Shown: positions 11,327 through 22,849 of the stretch, piece by piece
Layout of the letters: every line of letters begins with the position of its first letter
Numbering within the stretch: position 1 is the stretch's first letter
Assembly (NCBI GenBank): GCA_950097015.1
Contig: CATNEN010000007.1
Location: 6,997,001-7,061,000 of the forward strand
Length of the DNA: 64,000 nt
Direction: 5' to 3'
Source: Macrostomum hystrix
Taxonomy: Eukaryota; Platyhelminthes; Macrostomidae
Translations under genes and position numbers: made by a program
The notes under the pieces: generated by a model
The model's database searches: none
Told to the model about the DNA's origin: nothing
Seen by the model: only the letters and a program-made list of their open reading frames with translations

Positions 11327-13530
11327 CAGGACAAACTTCTGAAGCAACTCAGGACAGACTTCTGAAGCAACTCAGGACAGACTTCTGAAGCAACTCAGGA
11401 CAGATATTCGAAGCAAGTCAGGACGGATATTCGAAGCAAGTCAGGACGGATATTCGAAGCAAGTCAGGACGGATATTCGAAGCAACTCAGGACGGATATT
11501 CGAAGCAAGTCAGGACGGATATTCGAAGCAATTCAGGACGGATATTCGAAGCAAGTCAGGACAGATATTCGAAGCAAGTCAGGACAGATATTCGAAGCAA
11601 GTCAGGACGGATATTCGAAGCAACTCAGGACGGATATTCGAAGCAAGTCAGGACAGATATTCGAAGCAAGTCAGGACGGATATTCGAAGCAAGTCAGGAC
11701 GGATATTCGAAGCAACTCAGGACAGATATTCGAAGCAAGTCAGGACAGATATTCGAAGCAAGTCAGGACAGATATTCGAAGCAAGTCAGGACGGATATTC
11801 GAAGCAAGTCAGGACAGATATTCGAAGCAAGTCAGGACGGATATTCGAAGCAACTCAGGACGGATATTCGAAGCAACTCAGGACGGATATTCGAAGCAAG
11901 TCAGGACGGATATTCGAGGCACCACAGGACGGATATTCGAAGCAAGTCAGGACGGATATTCGAAGCAAGTCAGGACGGATATTCGAAGCAATTCAGGACG
12001 GATATTCGAAGCAACTCAGGACGGATATTCGAAGCAAGTCAGGACGGATATTCGAAGCAAGTCAGGACGGATATTCGAAGCAAGTCAGGACGGATATTCG
12101 AAGCAACTCAGGACGGATATTCGAAGCAAGTCAGGACGGATATTCGAAGCAATTCAGGACGGATATTCGAAGCAAGTCAGGACAGATATTCGAAGCAAGT
12201 CAGGACAGATATTCGAAGCAAGTCAGGACGGATATTCGAAGCAACTCAGGACGGATATTCGAAGCAAGTCAGGACAGATATTCGAAGCAATTCAGGACGG
12301 ATATTCGAAGCAAGTCAGGACAGATATTCGAAGCAAGTCAGGACGGATATTCGAAGCAACTCAGGACAGACTTCTGAAGCAACTCAGGACAGACTTCTGA
12401 AGCAACTCAGGACAGACTTCTAAAGCAACTCAGGACGGATATTCGAAGCAAGTCAGGACGGATATTCGAAGCAAGTCAGGACGGATATTCGAAGCAACTC
12501 AGGACAGATATTCGAAGCAAGTCAGGACGGATATTCGAAGCAAGTCAGGACGGATATTCGAAGCAAGACAGGACAGATATTCGAAGCAAGTCAGGACGGA
12601 TATTCGAAGCAAGTCAGGACGGATATTCGAAGCAAGTCAGGACGGATATTCGAAGCAACTCAGGACAGATATTCGAAGCAAGTCAGGACGGATATTCGAA
12701 GCAAGTCAGGACGGATATTCGAAGCAACTCAGGACAGATATTCGAAGCAAGTCAGGACGGATATTCGAAGCAACTCAGGACAGATATTCGAAGCAAGTCA
12801 GGACGGATATTCGAAGCAACTCAGGACGGATATTCGAAGCAAGTCAGGACGGATATTCGAAGCAAGTCAGGACGGATATTCGAAGCAAGTCAGGACAGAT
12901 ATTCGAGGCACCACAGGACGGATATTCGAAGCAAGTCAGGACAGATATTCGAGGCACCACAGGACGGATATTCGAAGCAAGTCAGGACAGATATTCGAGG
13001 CACCACAGGACGGATATTCGAAGCAAGTCAGGACAGATATTCGAGGCACCACAGGACGGATATTCGAAGCAAGTCAGGACAGATATTCGAGGCACCACAG
13101 GACGGATATTCGAAGCAAGTCAGGACGGATATTCGAAGCAAGTCAGGACGGATATTCGAAGCAAGTCAGGACGGATATTCGAAGCAAGACAGGACAGATA
13201 TTCGAAGCAAGTCAGGACGGATATTCGAAGCAAGTCAGGACGGATATTCGAAGCAAGTCAGGACGGATATTCGAAGCAACTCAGGACAGATATTCGAAGC
13301 AAGTCAGGACGGATATTCGAAGCAAGTCAGGACGGATATTCGAAGCAACTCAGGACAGATATTCGAAGCAAGTCAGGACGGATATTCGAAGCAACTCAGG
13401 ACAGATATTCGAAGCAAGTCAGGACGGATATTCGAAGCAAGTCAGGACAGATATTCGAGGCACCACAGGACGGATATTCGAAGCAAGTCAGGACGGATAT
13501 TCGAAGCAAGTCAGGACAGATTTCTGAAGC
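11327..13530. repeat. 23-bp minisatellite with TTCGAA core
   Basis: About 95 copies (length divided by period) of a 23-bp unit with core GGATATTCGAAGCAAGTC. Variants differ at fixed sites: GGAC[A/G]GATATTCGAAG, CAA[G/C]TCA and CAATTCA. A divergent form with ACTTCTGAAG marks both ends and an internal block at about 12365-12430. A variant with GAGGCACCACAGG alternates with normal units near 12900-13110. No gene encloses the array in the present model. Confidence 0.96.
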
Positions 13531-14282
13531 AGGGAAATATAGCTTTTCTAACCCGATCTTTTCGAGGAACTGATTTCGGACTTGAAATTCTTAAAATAAA
13601 TCAAGCAAGAATGAATCATCCCAGTGCAGCTGTTGAGATGCAACTCGGCGTCCAATAAAAAGGCACTTTTATTCGCTAGAAAAATGTGGCAATAAAGATT
13701 TCTGTGAACATTTATCACTAGCACAGCTGATAGCATTAACAGACGATAAAACGTCATGGAAAAGAACTTGATAAAACGGTAACAAATACATTTACCTGCT
13801 GCAAGACAAAGCTGGGAATTAATCGGTATGAGAACTAATCACAAAATTCATGTACTAGAAAACAGATACAAGTTCGGATAAGATTTGGTACAATGGGTAG
13901 AAACTCCGACTTACAATAGACTGGCATAGGAAACTTTTTATGACTCCGTGATTTCGCAATGGAATCAATAACATCAAGGCACATTAATATGCAATCCTCG
14001 CTACTGACTAAGTAGTGTGATAGATAAGTATTAAACATGCGTGTTAAGAGAAAATTTACTTTATTGAAGACTCCAAACTGCATTGAACTTGATTTGTACG
14101 AGCATGAGTGAAAATAATGGTCAGCCGTAAATTAAAAACCTTTCTCTATTAATCAAATAAGGATAACTAAGGTAAACAAGGATTGTGCAAAACAAAAACT
14201 TTTAGGGCAAAACCAAATGAGGAAAACAAAGCAGAAAGTTTGGCCACAAGTTCAAAGCCGGTGTTTCATAACGATTTTAATA
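13531..14282. other. AT-rich spacer, nothing recognised
   Basis: Two open frames of 69-82 codons on the minus strand lack recognisable domains and have AT-rich composition unlike the GC-rich coding exons of this window. Nothing is called. Confidence 0.5.
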
Positions 14283-14753
14283 TGATTCTAGCAGGCTACA
14301 TCATTTCTTGCTTGGATTCTAGCTACATCATTTCCTGCTACGATTCTAGCTACACCATTTCCTGCTACGATTCTAGCTCCATCATTTCCTGCTGGGATTC
14401 TAGCTCCATCATTTCCTGCTGGGATTCTAGCTCCATCATTTCCTGCTACGATTCTAGCTACATCATTTCCTGCTACGATTCTAGCTACACCATTTCCTTC
14501 TTCGATTCTAGCTACATCATTTCCTTCTTCGATTCTAGCTACATCATTTCCTTCTTCGATTCTAGCTACATCATTTCCTTCTTCGATTCTAGCTACATCA
14601 CTTCCTGCTGGGATTCTAGCTTCATCATTTCCTGCTGGGATTCTAGCTACATCATTTCCTGCTACGATTCTAGCTACATCACTTCCTGCTACGATTCTAG
14701 CTACATCACTTCCTGCTGGGATTCTAGCTTCATCATTTCCTGCTATGATTCTG
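14283..14753. repeat. 27-bp minisatellite in the 3' flank of AP-2 sigma
   Basis: About 17 copies of a 27-bp unit (TCTAGCTACATCATTTCCTG plus seven bases), ending 13 bp from the AP-2 sigma stop codon. It therefore lies in the 3' UTR or immediately downstream. Because 27 is divisible by three, the array is open on both strands: a 9-residue periodic peptide on the minus strand (GNDVARIVA-like) and another on plus. Neither frame is continuous with AP-2 sigma. Confidence 0.95.
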
Positions 14754-14766
14754 TCACCAATGGCTG

Positions 14767-15195
14767 TCACTCCAGTGTGGACAGCATCATAAGCTGACGC
14801 AGCACTTTGGTCTGGCTAGTCTCCCGAATCTCTCCAGCCAGAAACATCTCGTCCACAACGGTGTAGACTTTGTAGAAATTGAAAACCAAATCCAGTTCGC
14901 ACACGTTGTGAAAATACTCGTTAAGCACCTCCACAAAGTTGTGAATGGCCTCGAGGTACATGAGATTGTTGTCGCCAATGTCGACACAGATGCAAAAGTA
15001 CAGGCCGGCGTAGCGGCGATAGACAATTTTATAGTTTCGAAACTCCACAAAGTTGGTGTGCTTGGCGTCGCGCACTGTGACAGTGGCGTGGACCTCTTCA
15101 ATGAGCTTCTGTTTCTCTTCGTCCTCGAAGTGCATGTACCACTTGGCCAGACGGGTCTTGCCAGCGCGGTTCTGGATCAGGATGAAGCGAATCAT
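14767..15195 (-). CDS. AP2S1: AP-2 adaptor complex subunit sigma
   Basis: Small subunit of the AP-2 clathrin adaptor at the plasma membrane. It supports recognition of acidic dileucine cargo signals during endocytosis. The protein from ATG 15195 is 142 residues, the same length as the human protein, and nearly identical to the animal family throughout: [20 protein letters not shown] at the start, [52 protein letters not shown], and a C terminus around [15 protein letters not shown]. An upstream in-frame ATG at 15234 would add 13 unconserved residues. The sequence CCAGCTGGACAG just upstream looks like a splice acceptor (cis or trans). The coding region is uninterrupted by introns in this copy, and no decay is seen. 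A 27-bp array begins just after the stop. Confidence 0.97.
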   Translation of the reverse strand: MIRFILIQNRAGKTRLAKWYMHFEDEEKQKLIEEVHATVTVRDAKHTNFVEFRNYKIVYRRYAGLYFCICVDIGDNNLMYLEAIHNFVEVLNEYFHNVCELDLVFNFYKVYTVVDEMFLAGEIRETSQTKVLRQLMMLSTLE

Positions 15196-15239
15196 GGGAG
15201 GCTGTCCAGCTGGAAAGTGCGGATTTATACTCATTGATA

Positions 15240-17144
15240 TTGCTTAAGGAAAAAAGTGAATTATTTAAAACAAGACAATTATTTAAAATCTTCAATCAGA
15301 CAGCATAAAAAATGAACTTTTTACTGCATGGCTTGTATCTCTATAGCTGTATTATTTAGGAGTACAGAATGAATAGGGTTAGGCCCTAGCCTAGAGAGTT
15401 TTTAGACTTTATATATTTAGGGGATTCCAAGTGTTAAGATAGCTTTTGCCAGAAATAAACTTTATATAATTGTTTTACATCAATCTTGCTTTAGAAAGCC
15501 CATTTAGAAATATGTCTCTAACAAATCATTAAGTTATAAAATCAATAATTTTACAACAAAATAGAACCTTATATTTTGCTATTCTGATTATACAAGCCAA
15601 CATATGTAGATAACAAGCCAGCTAACCATAGGACTTTTACTTAGTATAATGTCTCAATCAATCACAACCCTTATTTTTAACTAAGTGCAATGTAGCCTAA
15701 TGTCTAAATTTCATATTTCTATGTAGGTTTTAGTTTTTTGCTAATTATAGGTCCAATGAATGTGCTTAGTAACTTAGTTTTAGACCACAGCTGAAGTATG
15801 TTTATAAAAAAATTGTTATATGTCAGTCTCAAAAAAATTTTTTTTGCCCTACAATTAAAAAAATTGACCGCATTTTGCTAAAATTATGAGGACTGTTAGC
15901 ATTTGTTTTATTAGTGGTTAAGTATAACTATATATAATAGCAAAATAAAAGTATTCACTTTATGTTTATAGTTTATAGTTCTTAAGAGATGCTGATGAGC
16001 ACAGACGATCGAAAGACAAACATTTTTTAGAAAAAGTTTCATGTTCACATTACCTAATTTAAAAGCAAAGAAAAAAACGGTCAAGTTAAAAATAAAATAG
16101 AGTAACTAATTTCACACCCGACCCCTTGGGCCCTTTTGCAAATACATTAGTAATTGCACTTGACTGGAGCTTCCTGCAGATGATTCTAGTAGCTTCTTTT
16201 TACGAATAATCTATCAACATAAGGATTACGTTGTGACGATACTGCATCAAACGACGAACGATGCCAGTCAGTCGTTCTCATCAGGTGATGGTGTCAACCA
16301 TCATTCCTGCTTTCCGTAATTTAAAAGTTTCCGTCTCTTATAAAGCGGAATTCGTATTCGTAATTCCGCTGCTGTTTTTGTTGCTATATTGCAAATTATT
16401 AAGAACAAGTTGAACAACTATCATCCAAGGACTACTTAAGTAGATAAACGACATAAACGACACTTCAGTCGTCCTTGCTATCATCCTGAAGTCGAAGTAA
16501 AAAATATGGACTTCCAACGAAAGATAAGATATTTCGATGGTCGGGACGGGGAGTCTGAGCATCAAGCTATTGTTATTCGAAGCCTTTTTTCGGCTAAATA
16601 TTTGCTCTCCCAAAAATAATGGGACTATAAATCCACGAAAATTTCTGGTGCTTGTGATCACTTCGGAGAAACATCGATTTTTTTATTTCACCATCCGGAA
16701 TCCGAGATCCGAGAGGATCTTTCACCTGGCCACTCTGGGCTGATGACTGATCGGAGCTGAGGCCAGGGGGAGCAAGCCGAAAAAGCCGATATTTCGCAAT
16801 ATTTACGCACAATTCTCATGAAATTACTTGACGAATAAAAATTCATTAAGCTAAGCTCTTCATTTCTTTGAATTCAAGCTCCCTACAATTGAGCTTTAAT
16901 CTACAAATTTCTTAACATTTCTCAATGTGAATACCTTACTGTATTTTCATCTCGATCCCCATTGGTTGGCTCTACGGATTAATTAGAAAACAGCTGAGAA
17001 TTGAGCCCGCTCAGAGGGAACAAATGGCGTACAGGCGCACATGCACGCGATAAAAAGCCTCGAAATTCCCTTTCCAATTTCCTAATAGCTAACGACTGAT
17101 AACCCAATGACCGGAAGAAGAACTGTTTTTGCAAATTGAAGGTG
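15240..17144. other. AT-rich intergenic region, nothing recognised
   Basis: This region separates AP-2 sigma (minus) from the TRAF-domain gene (plus), so both promoters probably lie here. No coding segment, repeat array or transposon end was recognised. Open frames near 16340-16810 are short and lack domains. Confidence 0.5.
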
Positions 17145-18057
17145 ATGGCAACACAGAAAGCAGCGAAATTGGATAGCAGTGCCTCCAAGAAGGACAGCTT
17201 CAATACCGACTCGAATTTGAATGGGATTTTGGCCGCGGCGGGCGCTTTGTCCGACCTCAACCAGGCGCTGGCGTCGGACCAATCGGTGCTACAGTCGATC
17301 AACGGACGCCTGGATGGTGTTCAAGATTCCGTGCGCTGTGTGGAACTGCAGGCCCCGCTGCCATCCTTCGTGTGGTGCATCGACGACTTCTGCCGGAGCT
17401 TCTGCCAGGCGCGTGCCGGACAGCAGGAACGTCTGGTCAGCGAGCCCTTCCAGCTGGGCCCGTACGGATACCGGATGCGGATGTCCGCCTGCCTGTTTGG
17501 CGACTCGGCCGGTGCGAGCCTCTACCTCTGAACTAATAAGCTGGGGATTGTCTCGGGAGGGTTTTATTGATTATTTTGCACTCTTCCGAGGGTTAGCTAA
17601 TATACCTGTAAATGAAGTTATGCAATGAGCAATTCGGTTGAGCACCATCGCTCAGCCAAAATCAACCAGCCACCACCGGCTAAGCCTCGCCACCCCTCCA
17701 CTCGAAGTCCGCGGCCGAAGCCTCTCCGTGTTCATCTGCTTCCTGCCCGGAGACTTTGACAGTCTGCTGGAGTGGCCTTTCAACCGTCGGGTGTACATCA
17801 CGGCTATGGACCTCACCGGCGAGGGTCGCCATCACAGCCGGGTACTGATGCCGGGCCGAGGCGAGGCCGGCAGCAACCGCGCCTACCTGAGGCGGCCGGC
17901 TGGGGGCCAAAGCCCTTGGTTTGGCTTGCGCAACTTCATGGAGCTGGCCAAGCTGGAGAACGGAGGCCGCTTTGTGCGCAGCGACCGGCTGCACCTGCGG
18001 CTGGAGGTGCCGCCCGACCAGCCGCTTTGGACCAACGGGAATCGATTGGACAACTGA
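17145..18057 (+). CDS. Short TRAF-type MATH-domain protein, two exons
   Basis: Exons are 17145-17511 and 17708-18057, phase 1, summing to 238 codons plus stop. The C-terminal two thirds is a TRAF/MATH domain, the fold that binds receptor tails in TNF/IL-1-type signalling. Hallmarks: FVWCIDDFCRSF at the domain start, SEPFQLGPYGYRMRMSACLF, then across the junction SVFICFLPGDFDSLLEWPF and RRVYITAMDLTGEG, and a terminal strand with RSDRLHLRLEVP. The preceding 70 residues are polar and could form a short helix. No RING or zinc-finger region, which canonical TRAFs carry upstream, is present between AP-2 sigma and this gene. Either this is a MATH-only protein or the 5' exons are missed. The start ATG at 17145 could also be an internal residue, because an AG acceptor (ATTGAAG) lies just upstream. 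Confidence 0.82.
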
Positions 18058-19437
18058 GTACATCGACTGATACCGTCTGACACAAGACTGGAGACACTTC
18101 AAAATTATTATTTGATAAGCACAAGAAATATAAGCTACAGTTGATGATAACTTTGTCCATCTTTATCCAAATTCAAAGCTAATTATAACTTCATCTAAGG
18201 AGCTTGTTCTCTTGTTCAACCTCAAAACAGGAGAAAAAATTCAAACACTAATTTCCCACCGCTTTAGTTAACCAAGCTGTAAATTGGATACCATCACCAG
18301 CTGTGGGTAGAAATTCAGGTGGCTTGTCCAGTCCACAGACTGTGCAAAGCAAGGCTATATGAACTGTCCAATCTGTGCAAGGTGTAATTTCTATTTTGTA
18401 ATTAAAACTGCATGATACTACTATAAGCCAACACATAGCGTACATGAAACCTTGGACACTGTGCACTTTGCAAATACTTGGAGAAGACCCATCGTGTCTA
18501 ATAGGGAACAAGGGAACTATAGGGGGTGTTTTTATGCCAAGCGCCCAGACAAGTCAACACAAGCCATGGGTGAGCCATGGATGATCAAGGGAAAGTGAAC
18601 AAATTTGTTCTGCACTCATACAGACCAAGATTAGTGAAGGCGCAATGTCAACACCTCAGCGCGGCGAGGCGGGACTCAGCTGAGCACACTTCTCCGCTTA
18701 TCTCCACCGGTTCAGCTTGGCTGAGCATTTTGTCTGTTTGCACACTCGTCACAGATCGCCTGGCCGCGCCTCTCCAGGCGGCTAAGTTTAATTCGGTTCA
18801 CTTTCCTGTGGCGCTGTGCCACAATGTCTGCAAGCCACCCCTCTATGCAATTCTCCTCTTCGCTCTATCCATCTTCCCCTTATGTCCTTCTCACATTTAC
18901 TCTAGTGACCTTTGCGCGATCGGAATCACGCCGAAAGTCGGGACTCCTTCAATCTATGTTCCTCTGATCTGCCCAACCATTCTCTCTTTACACATTGACA
19001 GTATTTAGAGTGTGACGTATTGATAAGCACGAGAGGAAGTCAAGAGAATTCAACAAAAGGACCCAATTAAATACCGCAGTGTTTGCTACAGTGTCCAATA
19101 TACACATCCAAATGCCATTTACGAGCTAAGTATGAGCTGCACGCCAAATCATAAAGTGAGCATTTCAAGTTGACCCGAAGTCCATTAGCCAGGCTTCAAC
19201 TAGGCTGCAGCATGGAGACAAAAAGTGCACCGCCACATATGCAGCGAATCTAACAGGTAATTCTGATTATTAAACTGGTCTGCAGTTCACAGCTTCTCGC
19301 CTATAATTGAAACACATTGTCAGCCCCAGTACAATCGCTCAGCCTACAGATTCAATATCTCATTCAATGGCCGGAAGTCGACACTTTATATAATACTCAT
19401 ACAGTATGTGCTCACTGGGTAATGAAAGAATGAAAGG
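18058..19437. other. 3' flank of the TRAF gene, nothing recognised
   Basis: The only sizeable open frame (plus, 18577-19008) lacks any recognised domain and is not supported by codon composition. No array is seen here. Confidence 0.4.
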
Positions 19438-19469
19438 ACACACACACACACACACGCACACGCACACAC
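19438..19469. repeat. CA dinucleotide microsatellite
   Basis: A short (CA)n tract with CG interruptions, about 110 bp upstream of the start codon of the next gene. Confidence 0.9.
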
Positions 19470-19582
19470 CAGCCAGTAACGGCGGGTTTCGGCTGGGGTG
19501 GGAGTGGACTCTCCAATGAAAAAATAATCGCGAGGTGATAAGAGAAACGAGAGCAGCCGGTCAAAGTCATCGGGAGCCCAGC

Positions 19583-20483
19583 ATGCCAGCGGCGGCGACG
19601 CAATCGACTTGGCGCAGCTGGCGCATCACGGAGAACCAGAACGCCTGCGCCGACGAGCAGCTCCGCCGGCAGATGCGCACCTTCGAAGCCGTTCATCGAC
19701 GCGAGGTGGCCCGCATCGCGGCCGAGTGTCGGCAGGCGCGGGGCGGAGGCGGTGGCAGTGGAAGCTCCAGCTTTCCTTACCTGGAAAAGCGCAATGCGAT
19801 TGCGGTGCGCTCGGCGGCCAGAGCGGAGGGTCCGGGCAGCCGGACGCTGCAGCTGGCGAGGTCCGCGATGGCGCGGCTGCGAGCCGAGGCTCCCGTGGCC
19901 GCTGCGGCGCGCGGCTCAGAGGAGACAGTCAGTGAGTTCGCTGAACCACTTGCTTCATATTGAGGTTGGGTCAGGTGAGGCAGTGGAGTGTCAGGTGAGG
20001 CAGTGGAGTGTCAGGTGAGGCAGCGGAGTTTCAGGTGAGGCAGTGGAGTGTCAGGTGAGGCAGTGGAGTGTCAGGTGAGGCAGTGGAGTGTAAGGTGAGT
20101 CAGGGGAGTGGAGTGTTCAGTCACTAGCTAAATTCCGCTATAAATTACTACCCACAACAGGCAGCCATGCCATGCACAGGCAGGTGACTACGCTGCCGCC
20201 GATGCTGCAGCTGCAGTTGCTGTCGGAGAGACGGGCCGCGGAGCTCCTGGCTGGCGCTGAGCGACGCCGGCTGCACCGCCTTGAAGCGGCCAGAGCCAGC
20301 GGTCGCAGTCTCGAGGGCCGAGTCTCCGAGTTTGGCCTGCCGCCACTTCAAAGCCGTTGGTCGACTGGTTACCCTGGCAACAGCGCAGAAGCAGAAACGG
20401 CGAATATTGGTTACCGTAGCAACAGAGAAGCTCCTGTATCTACCGTCTATTTTCATCGCATAAATAAGAATTTCGAAAAGTGA
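19583..20483 (+). CDS. Unrecognised helical protein, two exons
   Basis: Exons are 19583-19931 and 20161-20483, joined at a GTGAGT donor and a CAACAG acceptor in phase 1, giving 223 codons plus stop. GC-rich codon usage matches the certain genes nearby. The product is charged and helix-prone: a region around ACADEQLRRQMRTFEAVHRR is likely coiled coil, followed by a Gly/Ser linker, an Arg/Ala-rich segment (QLARSAMARLRAEA) and a second helix (LLSERRAAELLAGAERRR). No catalytic motif, signal peptide or membrane segment is visible. I do not recognise the family, and the C-terminal 45 residues look unstructured. The intron contains a 20-bp tandem repeat. An alternative start at 19535 adds 16 residues but uses a non-ATG codon. 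Confidence 0.6.
19972..20115. repeat. 20-bp tandem repeat in an intron
   Basis: About seven copies of a 20-bp unit, TCAGGTGAGGCAGTGGAGTG, lie within the intron of the gene at 19583-20483. Each unit contains CAGGTGAG, a perfect splice-donor consensus, so the intron holds many potential decoy donors. Confidence 0.95.
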
Positions 20484-21414
20484 CTTAAAAATTTTATCAT
20501 TTACGCTCGTATGTTCCGAGCTGGCATAGCACACAAACTATGAATTTTTCTCGCAGACTTTCTCCAATAAAATACTTTAATTTCAAGATGTTCTCGTTAA
20601 TTGTAAATTTATTTTTTTCTGTGCTTTTAAAAAAACTTCTTGCTTTCTCATTTGCAAAAATCACTTTGAGTAATTGTTGCACACTCGTATCCTTATCTTT
20701 TTTTATTTTCCTTTTATCCTGTCAGCCCAAAACAGTTTTTCCGCAAAACATTTCCCCTGGAAACCAACCAGTTGGAGATGTCTATCAGCCATCGCGGAAG
20801 AATGCGACCTGCGTCACAATGGGCCATTGTTAGGCACGACAAAAAAGCAGCAAAAACAGGCCTTGCTTCTCCGCTCTCCAATAAACTGATGGCTCCGCAT
20901 ATCTGCTTGAGTTGTCGGAGGGGGCATTGTCCAAAGAAGGTTAGGAAAAAGTCGCTGCTAGGACAATGGAATAGCCGAGCAGTGAGCCGCGGGACAATGA
21001 AGCGGTGCAGCGAACGTTTTTTAATTTAGGAAATCGCTTCTCAGGCGCAATGAAAATCTGAGGCTCGTCAACATTCGAAGCAAAATCGATGGTTGCACTT
21101 TTAAACAGATTCAACAGAGCTCTCTGCCTTGGATGTAAAATCGAAAAAGAAAAAAACATTTCCAACAAATTTTTGAGTTCGCTCGCTCAACTTATTGAGT
21201 TCTTGAGTAATTCATGCTCAAATGCTTTTATTTTTGTACTCGTAATATATTTCCTCGTGCTCTGACGAAGCGAATGCATCGAAGGAGAGAATTTTTCGGA
21301 CGGACTAAGTAGAGCAGGCCCACACATCTGTACAGCCAATTTGAAAATAAATCGTGAACTGAGAAAATTTCACAACAAAAAAAAGCTGAGAGCGTGATCG
21401 CGAATCGACATTGG
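20484..21414. other. AT-rich spacer, nothing recognised
   Basis: Non-coding DNA between the helical-protein gene (plus) and nicolin-1 (minus). Short open frames at 20540-21029 show no domains. Confidence 0.4.
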
Positions 21415-21600
21415 GGTGGCGGTTAATGGTCAAACAGACGGTGCGATCGATATCGGGGAGGGGTTGATGGTCAAACAGACGGTGCGATCGATATCGGGTA
21501 GGGGTTGATGGTCAGGCAGACGGTGCGATCGATATCGGGGAGGGGTTGATGGTCAGACAGACGGTGCGATCGATATCGGGGAGGGGTTGATGGTCAAGAG
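21415..21600. repeat. 41-bp tandem repeat with GCGATCGATATCG
   Basis: Four and a half copies of a 41-bp unit containing GACGGTGCGATCGATATCGG, rich in GATC and ATCGAT palindromes. It lies about 190 bp past the 3' end of the nicolin-1 coding region. Confidence 0.93.
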
Positions 21601-21789
21601 ATGCGCAAGAGAAGGGCGATGTCACTCGTATGTACATAAAGCATTGAATTAACTTTAATTTATTATCTATATATACTTCATCAAGGAATTGATGCGGTAC
21701 TACCTGGAGAGAAAATTGTGTCAAACAAGCTTGCAGAAAATGTCCAAGGCCTCAAGGCCATTCAGCGGGCCGCAGGCATCGCGTCAACT

Positions 21790-22755
21790 TCAGGCGGTGA
21801 AATGCAGCAGGCTGACATCGTAGGCATCGCCGGCTTCGTAGGCGGCCATGGCTGGCGACGCGGCTGCCAAACGTCGATAACGCAGGAAGGCCGCCGAGGC
21901 CAGCAACTCCGACAGGCGGTGCGACATGCCAGGAAGGCGGGCCAGGCCGCCGCTGCCGCCGCCTGCCTCTCCGGCTTCGTCACTGGCGATGGAGATTCGA
22001 GCCAGCGGATCGGCTGGGGAGCCAATGCTCGAGTTTGACGCGCCTGGGCGACGCCGCAGAATCTGCAGCGACTCGATGCCGAATTCCCGCCAAACTGGCG
22101 ACGGCTGCATCAGCACCAGGCGGACGGCGGCCACCCCCGTCACCGGGGCCTGCCAGTCCTGCTGGCCGAGGCGGAACTGGGCCAGGCCACCCAGCTCGCT
22201 GTGCAGATCGGGCATCAGGCGGCGGCGGTGGACGCAGGTGCGCCATTCGCCCGGCGTCGCCTGCGCGGATCGACGCCCGCCGGAGGAAGCCGAAGGCGGA
22301 GGCGGCTGCTGCTGCTGGGCGTAGCGGACGCGCACCGTGAGAAAGCCTGTGTGGCAGTTGCGAAACCGGATCTCGTCGATGTCGATACGACCAAGGCCCG
22401 GGAAGGTCACCTCCTTGATGATGCAGCCTGGAAGGTCAGCCAAATAACAGACTGTGCTCACGATGAGTCCCAAGGTAAGTGGATGAGTTGCAGACAGGTT
22501 AAAGCGTCTGGTAGGGGGCAGGCGAGGGGACAGAAATCGGCTAATCAGTAAATCAGTAAAAATGCTGCTTTTCACCCCCGTCAAACTGCTATTGCTTACT
22601 GACAGTGAATTGTGACCGTGATTCTGACAGCAAACCATTGAAGACCCTGTGATTACAAAAAGGATTTTGAATCAATTCGCACCTGATCCGGTCTGTTTGA
22701 CACCCTCGAGCTGGCAGGGATGCGGCGGTCCGACGCCAAGCGGTATAATGTCGGC
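21790..22755 (-). CDS. NICN1: Nicolin-1, first coding exon not found
   Basis: Nicolin-1 is a known non-catalytic subunit of the tubulin polyglutamylase complex, which adds glutamate side chains to tubulin in cilia and neurons. Exons are 22755-22683 and 22451-21790 (stop), joined in phase 1. They encode 244 visible residues; human nicolin has 213. Conserved features: PCQLEG near the N terminus, CIIKEVTFPGLG, IRFRNCHTGFLTVRVRY, CVHRRRLMPDLHSELGG, VRLVLMQPSPVWREFGIESL and the C-terminal YDVSLLHFT. A Gln/Pro insert (QQQQPPPPSAS) enlarges one loop. Upstream of 22755 the frame meets a stop, so the initiator exon must lie beyond the intronic 15-bp array, probably between 23790 and 24200. I could not fix it with phase agreement. 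The gene is in tandem with PIH1D2 on the same strand. Confidence 0.87.
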
Positions 22756-22849
22756 CTGAAAAACAAATCTATGAAATTATTCTCAGCAACGATGGCTGTG
22801 TTATGACTAGCGGCAACAATGGCTAACAGGGGTGTTACTCGGAGACAGG

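Noticed and set aside
11327-13530. CRISPR-like appearance of regularly spaced repeats
   Set aside because: Units are contiguous without unique spacers, and the genome is eukaryotic with introns.
14183-14797. Plus-strand 204-codon frame with DSSYIISCY repeats, resembling a membrane or silk-like protein
   Set aside because: It is the 27-bp array read in phase and lies over the 3' flank of AP-2 sigma. No signal peptide or non-repeat domain is present.
21718-22551. Several plus-strand frames over nicolin-1
   Set aside because: They are shadows of the GC-rich minus-strand exon.
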